Assembly: GCA_024762745.1 (NCBI GenBank) | Contig: JANTGV010000019.1 | Location: 1-10,040 of the forward strand | Reading direction: 5' to 3' | DNA: 10,040 bases | From: Sulfurimonas sp. | GTDB taxonomy: Bacteria; Campylobacterota; Campylobacteria; Campylobacterales; Sulfurimonadaceae | Shown here: positions 6,526 to 10,040 of the stretch, one piece after another | Numbering within the stretch: position 1 is the first letter of the stretch | Layout: every line of letters starts with the position of its first letter | Notes under the pieces: generated by a model | Seen by the model: only the letters and a program-made list of their open reading frames with translations | What the model was told of the DNA's origin: nothing | Databases searched by the model: none | Program-made: the position numbers and the translations under genes

Positions 6526-7978
6526 ACCAACTTCTCCCATCCTTTTCTATCATCGCGATTGAGGCTGATGGACCATTTGTTCCAGCCTGATACGACTTTG
6601 GCTTGAGCTTTATCTCTTCCCATCCATCTAAAATCTTATCTGCCCATATCCAAGCAGCTTCAACCTCATCTCGACGCATAAATAGTGTAGGGTTATCTCT
6701 AATAACATCTAAAATCAAATGCTCATAGGCATCTGGAATTCTTGGTGCATCCTCAGGAATGTTAAGGTCAAGCTCGACCTTTTCAAGTCTCATCCCCTCA
6801 CTAAGTCCCGGTACCTTGTTCATAACAAACATAGAGATAGACTCATCAGGTTGCAGACGGATAACAAGCTTGTTACTGTCTATACATGAGCCACCTTTTG
6901 GAAATATAGAGTGAGGAATCTCTTTAAAATCAACTACTATTTCACTGTAGCGTTTGCTCATACGTTTTCCTGTTCTCATATATATAGGAACATTATTCCA
7001 ACGCCAGTTATCTATATCGGCTCGAAGAGCTACAAAAGTCTCCGTGTCACTCTTAGGACTGCCTCCCTCCTCTTCAAAAAAACCGGGGACTGCTTCTTTA
7101 TTGATTGCACCGGAGCTATATTGACCTCGCACAGTTTTACTTTTTAGGTCATCCCCTTCAATAAAACGCAAAGAGCGAATAACTTTGAGCTTTTCATCAC
7201 GAACACTATTCCCATCAAGAGAGCAAGGGGGTTCCATAGCTACAAGACATAAAAGCTGCATGAGATGATTTTGCATCATATCACGCATGGCTCCATACTC
7301 ATTATAGTAGTCCCATCTTCCTTCTAGTCCAACACTTTCAGCCACGGTTATCTGAATATGGTCAATATACTGTGCATTCCATATAGGGGCAAAGAGCATG
7401 TTTGAGAAACGCAGTGCCAAAATATTTTGCACGGTATCCTTACCTAAGTAATGGTCTATTCTAAAAATAGCTGACTCATCAAAGTACTCTGCCACCTCCT
7501 CATTTATAACACGAGAGGAAGCTAAATCTCTGCCTATTGGTTTCTCTAAGACTACACGGGAGAGTTCTGTTATAAGATTATGCTCATCGAGTGATTTACA
7601 GATATTTCCAAAAAGTGAAGGGGAAGTAGAAAGATAGTTAATTCGCTCTCTTGAAGGTTTCTCATCTAAGAGTTTCGTTAAATCCTTATAAGTCTCACTA
7701 TCAGTTAAGTCAGCCTGTGCATAAAAGAGATGTTTTTTAAATGATTCAAAAAAGCTTGCATCAAAACAGTCATTTTTTAAATTCAATTTTAGTTTTTCAT
7801 GGATTAGATCAAGATGCTCATCTTGAGACAAGGGATCACGAGAAACAGAGATAATTCTACTCTCATTAGATATATATCCATCGTAGCAGAGGTGATAGAG
7901 TGCGGGCATAAGCTTTCGTAATGCCAAGTCACCATGTCCACCAAAAATTATAATATCACATTTTCTCTCTTTTGTCAT
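6515..7978 (-). CDS. zwf: Glucose-6-phosphate 1-dehydrogenase
   Basis: It oxidises glucose-6-phosphate to 6-phosphogluconolactone with NADP+ or NAD+, the entry to both the Entner-Doudoroff route and the oxidative pentose phosphate pathway. Seen: the dinucleotide-binding loop GGHGDLALRKLMPALY (13-28), slightly unusual in having GGHGDL where GASGDL is typical; EKPIG (145-149); and the active-site signature RIDHYLGKD (173-181). The stretch GRWDYYNEYGAMRDMMQNH (220-238), then RTGKRM and the C-terminal YQAGTNGP are also canonical. The length of 487 is close to the 491 of E. coli Zwf, and much of the chain resembles gammaproteobacterial Zwf. The start at ATG 7978 has AAAGG 7 bases upstream. It is first in the operon and divergent from recJ. 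No phosphoglucose isomerase or glucokinase gene is present in the window. Confidence 0.97.
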   Translation of the reverse strand: MTKERKCDIIIFGGHGDLALRKLMPALYHLCYDGYISNESRIISVSRDPLSQDEHLDLIHEKLKLNLKNDCFDASFFESFKKHLFYAQADLTDSETYKDLTKLLDEKPSRERINYLSTSPSLFGNICKSLDEHNLITELSRVVLEKPIGRDLASSRVINEEVAEYFDESAIFRIDHYLGKDTVQNILALRFSNMLFAPIWNAQYIDHIQITVAESVGLEGRWDYYNEYGAMRDMMQNHLMQLLCLVAMEPPCSLDGNSVRDEKLKVIRSLRFIEGDDLKSKTVRGQYSSGAINKEAVPGFFEEEGGSPKSDTETFVALRADIDNWRWNNVPIYMRTGKRMSKRYSEIVVDFKEIPHSIFPKGGSCIDSNKLVIRLQPDESISMFVMNKVPGLSEGMRLEKVELDLNIPEDAPRIPDAYEHLILDVIRDNPTLFMRRDEVEAAWIWADKILDGWEEIKLKPKSYQAGTNGPSASIAMIEKDGRSWYGE

Positions 7979-8129
7979 TTCAAAACCTTTTACTTATTCT
8001 GCCTAAAAAATAGTGTTTTTATTTAAATAAATTGCTTAAAAATTAATCTTTATGTCATATAGCAAATACATAGAGCTCTTTAAACAATAGTAGCTATAAT
8101 TTTAAAAATTCAACTCAAAGCTATAAACC
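7979..8129. promoter_or_regulatory. Divergent intergenic region between zwf and recJ
   Basis: This 151-bp, very AT-rich gap must hold the promoter of the Entner-Doudoroff operon on the minus strand and that of recJ on the plus strand. I see no minus-strand -10 good enough to call. A perfect 14-bp palindrome, TTTATTTAAATAAA, lies at 8018-8031, about 40 bases upstream of the zwf start. An 8-bp palindrome AGAGCTCT lies at 8072-8079. AGCTATAA occurs twice as a direct repeat, at 8092-8099 and 8119-8126. Confidence 0.5.
8095..8100 (+). promoter_or_regulatory. -10 element for recJ
   Basis: A perfect TATAAT preceded by GC stands 30 bases before the recJ start codon. It would start transcription near 8107 and give a leader of about 23 bases. 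No clear -35 box is visible. Confidence 0.5.
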
Positions 8130-9719
8130 ATGACCGATAACTCTCTGATAACAAAAGAAACTCTTTTCAAAATACTCTCTTCGCGTTTTTCTGCCGAGGA
8201 GAAAAAACTCTCACAAATCCCAAACCCTTCTCTGCTTCAAAATGCTCCAAACGCAGCTAAAAAAATAGCAGAAGCAATAAGAGAGAACAGAAAAATAACT
8301 CTCGTTGGCGACTACGATGTAGATGGTGTAAGCTCTACTGCAATTATGGTTGATTTTTTCAGACAAATTCCCTATCCTCTTGAAGCCATAATTCCAAACC
8401 GCTTCAGAGATGGCTATGGCGTTTCTCCTAAAGTACTAGAGAGGATAAACGCAGACTTAGTCATAACATGCGACAATGGAATATCGGCAGTCGAAGCAGC
8501 GAAAATATGTAAAGAGCGTGGGATTGAGCTTATTATCACGGATCATCACACTCCATCAGAACTTTTGCCGGAAGCTTTTGCTATTGTTGACCCGAAACTC
8601 TCCACTTGTGAGTATCCTTTTAAAGAGATATGTGGAGCCCAAGTCGCTTGGTTACTTCTAGGACTTGTGAAAAAAGAGCTCAACCTGAGTATAGATATGA
8701 GACAATTTTTAGACATCTTGGCTATCGCTATTATTGCAGACATTATGCCTCTTATAGATATAAATCGCACCCTAGTAAAAGAGGGTTTAAAACTTATCAT
8801 GAACTCTTCTCGTCCATCTTCTATAATAATTCGAGACTTTCTAGATAAATCAAATATCTCCTCAGAAGATATAGCCTTTCAGATCGCACCACGCCTCAAC
8901 TCTGCCGGACGTTTAGAAGATGCGAGTATAGCTTTAAACTTTTATACTGCCACAGATACAAACGCAGCCTATAAACAGTTTGAGCTCCTTTGCAAGCTCA
9001 ATGAGCTTCGAAAAGAGACAGAAAAAGAGACAACCCAAAACGCAATTACAAAAGTTAATGAGAGCGATAGGATAATCGTAGTTGCAGGTGAGAATTGGCA
9101 TGAAGGTGTTGTTGGGATAGTTGCTGCACGTCTTGTAGATAAATTTGGTAAACCTGCGATAGTTTTAAGTGTAGAAAATGGTGTTGCCAAAGGGAGTGCA
9201 AGAAGTGTTGGCGATGTGAGTATTTATGAGCTTATAAAAGCTAATGAACAGTTGTTAACTAAATTTGGCGGGCATAAAATGGCTGCCGGTTTGGGGCTAC
9301 TAGAAGAGAACATAGCTGCGTTTAAAGAAGCTATAAACGCAACAGCAGCAAAGCTTGATCCAAAAGACTTTATTCCAAAAGAGCAGACTCTTGGTATCCT
9401 TTCGACTGACGAAGTTGATTTAGAACTACTTGACCTACTAGAGAGTTTTGAGCCATATGGAGAAGCAAACCTACGCCCAAGTTTTCTTCTAAAAGATGCT
9501 GAAGTTGTCAGCATAAAGCTTATGGGCAGTGACAAGTCACACTCTAGAATTGAAGTGAGACAGTTCCCACATCAGAGAAAAACTATTGAACTTATAGCTT
9601 TTAGGACAGTTTTTGAGATGCCCCAAGAGAGAAAAATATCATGTTCCTATACGGTCACAAAAAATGAGTTTAACAACAGAGTCTCTCCTCAACTTTTAAT
9701 CAATAAGATATTTCTATAG
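8130..9719 (+). CDS. recJ: Single-stranded-DNA-specific 5'-3' exonuclease RecJ
   Basis: RecJ degrades single-stranded DNA from 5' ends in recombinational repair, mismatch repair and rescue of stalled forks. Seen in order: DHH motif I VGDYDVDGVSS (59-69), motif II ITCDNGISA (112-120), the name-giving motif III IITDHHTP (135-142), IADIMPL with the next metal-binding aspartate (D204), PRLNSAGR (254-261), HEGVVGIVAARL (324-335), and the DHHA1 motif GGHKMAAG (380-387). A C-terminal stretch from about residue 410 corresponds to the RecJ OB-like domain. At 529 residues it is shorter than E. coli RecJ (577), which in my recollection is the usual size in Campylobacterota. The start has only a weak AAAG (8117-8120) as ribosome binding site. 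It appears to be a single-gene unit divergent from zwf. Four of the twelve AAACGCAG octamers of the window lie within it. Confidence 0.95.
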   Translation: MTDNSLITKETLFKILSSRFSAEEKKLSQIPNPSLLQNAPNAAKKIAEAIRENRKITLVGDYDVDGVSSTAIMVDFFRQIPYPLEAIIPNRFRDGYGVSPKVLERINADLVITCDNGISAVEAAKICKERGIELIITDHHTPSELLPEAFAIVDPKLSTCEYPFKEICGAQVAWLLLGLVKKELNLSIDMRQFLDILAIAIIADIMPLIDINRTLVKEGLKLIMNSSRPSSIIIRDFLDKSNISSEDIAFQIAPRLNSAGRLEDASIALNFYTATDTNAAYKQFELLCKLNELRKETEKETTQNAITKVNESDRIIVVAGENWHEGVVGIVAARLVDKFGKPAIVLSVENGVAKGSARSVGDVSIYELIKANEQLLTKFGGHKMAAGLGLLEENIAAFKEAINATAAKLDPKDFIPKEQTLGILSTDEVDLELLDLLESFEPYGEANLRPSFLLKDAEVVSIKLMGSDKSHSRIEVRQFPHQRKTIELIAFRTVFEMPQERKISCSYTVTKNEFNNRVSPQLLINKIFL

Positions 9720-9723
9720 TTTA

Positions 9724-9751
9724 GTATCTGGTGCATATACAACTCTTTTTT
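9724..9751 (+). terminator. Possible weak intrinsic terminator after recJ
   Basis: GTAT (9724-9727) can pair with ATAC (9737-9740). After one mismatch, TG can pair with CA around a GTG loop, and TCTTTTTT follows at 9744-9751. The stem is short, imperfect and AT-rich, so termination here may be weak or absent. The position, 5 bases after the recJ stop, is right. Confidence 0.3.
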
Positions 9752-9884
9752 ACATAAAATATATCTCCTGCATAAACCCAAAATATAATATAAATAATTG
9801 GCAACTATAATTATTATTTTAAAATGTTACTATTCTTCCATATTTACGCATTTAACATAGAAAAATGAACGATGAGACCCCTAC

Positions 9885-9904
9885 GTGTGATAAAATAATC
9901 ACAC
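9885..9904. promoter_or_regulatory. Perfect inverted repeat over the -10 box of the last gene (probable operator)
   Basis: GTGTGAT (9885-9891) and ATCACAC (9898-9904) are perfect inverted arms around AAAATA. The repeat contains TGATAAAAT (9888-9896), an extended -10 element with TG-N-TAAAAT, so a protein bound here would cover the promoter. The half-sites TGTGA and TCACA look like CRP/FNR-family half-sites but are separated by 8 bases instead of 6, so the binding protein is unknown. Transcription would begin near 9903, leaving a leader of about 20 bases with the ribosome binding site AGGGG (9915-9919). Confidence 0.55.
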
Positions 9905-9924
9905 ATTAACAAACAGGGGAAAGA

Positions 9925-10040
9925 ATGAAAAAGATAATCGCACTATCAGCTGTTACGTTTTTAACGACAGCGACTTATGCAAACGCAGATATGCAAGCTC
10001 AAATTGATGAGTTAACTGCAAAAATTGCAAAAATGGAAAA
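9925..10040 (+). CDS. Exported protein N-terminus, probable outer-membrane porin-like, cut by the window edge
   Basis: Only 38 codons are in the window. They encode a typical Sec signal peptide: MKK, a hydrophobic core from about 4 to 18, and a cleavage site after AxA-like ANA (residues 19-21). Next comes DMQAQIDELTAKIAKME, a charged amphipathic stretch with coiled-coil spacing. This layout, a signal peptide directly followed by a short coiled coil, is common in Campylobacterota porins and related outer-membrane proteins, where the coiled coil trimerises in the periplasm. That identity is inferred; other exported proteins with N-terminal coiled coils are possible. The ribosome binding site AGGGG lies 5 bases before the ATG. 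The upstream inverted repeat suggests that the gene is regulated. An AAACGCAG octamer (9981-9988) falls exactly at the signal-peptide cleavage region. Confidence 0.7.
   Translation, partial: MKKIIALSAVTFLTTATYANADMQAQIDELTAKIAKME

Larger units (their letters stand above)
9720..9924. other. Intergenic region downstream of recJ, leader of the last gene
   Basis: These 205 AT-rich bases contain no supportable gene. They hold a weak terminator-like hairpin just after recJ (9724-9751), two TATAAT hexamers (9784-9789 and 9806-9811), and a nested inverted repeat next to the following gene (9878-9919). The only notable open frame is 14 codons from 9824 without a ribosome binding site, and I treat it as noise. 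Confidence 0.6.

Noticed and set aside
6526..6540. Upstream in-frame ATG at 6540 as the pgl start
   Set aside because: The purine-rich AAAAGG directly abuts the ATG, leaving no spacing, whereas ATG 6525 has GGGAG at 8 bases.
9224..9535. Antisense open frame inside recJ of about 100 codons, serine-rich
   Set aside because: It mirrors well-conserved recJ coding sequence, has no start signals or family resemblance, and is best explained as a shadow frame.
9824..9868. Small open frame of 14 codons in the intergenic region
   Set aside because: It has no ribosome binding site, no recognisable sequence, and is of a length expected by chance.
9886..9903. A canonical CRP binding site TGTGA-N6-TCACA before the last gene
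   Set aside because: The half-sites are separated by 8 bases, not 6, and the site lies over the -10 box rather than upstream. I report only an inverted repeat of unknown binding protein.
9906..9910. TTAAC as half of an NssR-type site (TTAAC-N4-GTTAA)
   Set aside because: The second half GTTAA is missing at the required distance.
1..10040. CRISPR array, insertion sequence, prophage or defence genes
   Set aside because: No regularly spaced repeats, transposase-like frames, terminal inverted repeats or nuclease/toxin genes apart from recJ were seen; gene content is ordinary central metabolism and repair.

Overview
This AT-rich window reads like a free-living member of the Campylobacterota (epsilonproteobacteria), most like Sulfurimonas and relatives. 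The grounds are the short RecJ, the AT-rich -10 elements without clear -35 boxes, very tight gene packing, and a closing gene whose signal peptide plus short coiled coil resembles porins of that group. The species cannot be named from the sequence alone.

Layout, left to right. (1) 1-1214, minus strand: the 5' part of a type-2 (GckA/TtuD, MOFRL) glycerate kinase, preceded in the same operon by a HAD-IIB phosphatase of the mannosyl/glucosyl-3-phosphoglycerate phosphatase family. (2) 1215-1359: a divergent promoter region. (3) 1360-3404, plus strand: phosphoglucomutase followed by a one-base-overlapping NUDIX hydrolase. (4) 3388-7978, minus strand: a complete Entner-Doudoroff operon, zwf-pgl-edd-eda, with every junction overlapping; its last gene overlaps the NUDIX gene tail to tail by 17 bp. 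(5) 7979-8129: a divergent promoter region. (6) 8130-9719, plus strand: recJ. (7) 9720-9924: an intergenic region with a striking nested inverted repeat. (8) 9925-10040, plus strand: the start of an exported, probably outer-membrane, protein.

How the genes fit together. Pgm links glucose-1-phosphate (from storage glucan or from phosphorolysis of a glucoside) to glucose-6-phosphate, which Zwf, Pgl, Edd and Eda convert to pyruvate and glyceraldehyde-3-phosphate while producing NAD(P)H. The phosphatase/glycerate-kinase pair suggests turnover of a glycosylglycerate compatible solute, whose glycerate would enter lower glycolysis as phosphoglycerate. The window is therefore mostly central sugar metabolism, plus one DNA-repair nuclease.

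No CRISPR array, insertion sequence, tRNA or rRNA was seen, and no obviously new multi-gene system. The most unusual signal is a recurring octamer, AAACGCAG, found 12 times on the two strands and in different reading frames. The second is the nested inverted repeat around the -10 box and ribosome binding site of the last gene.
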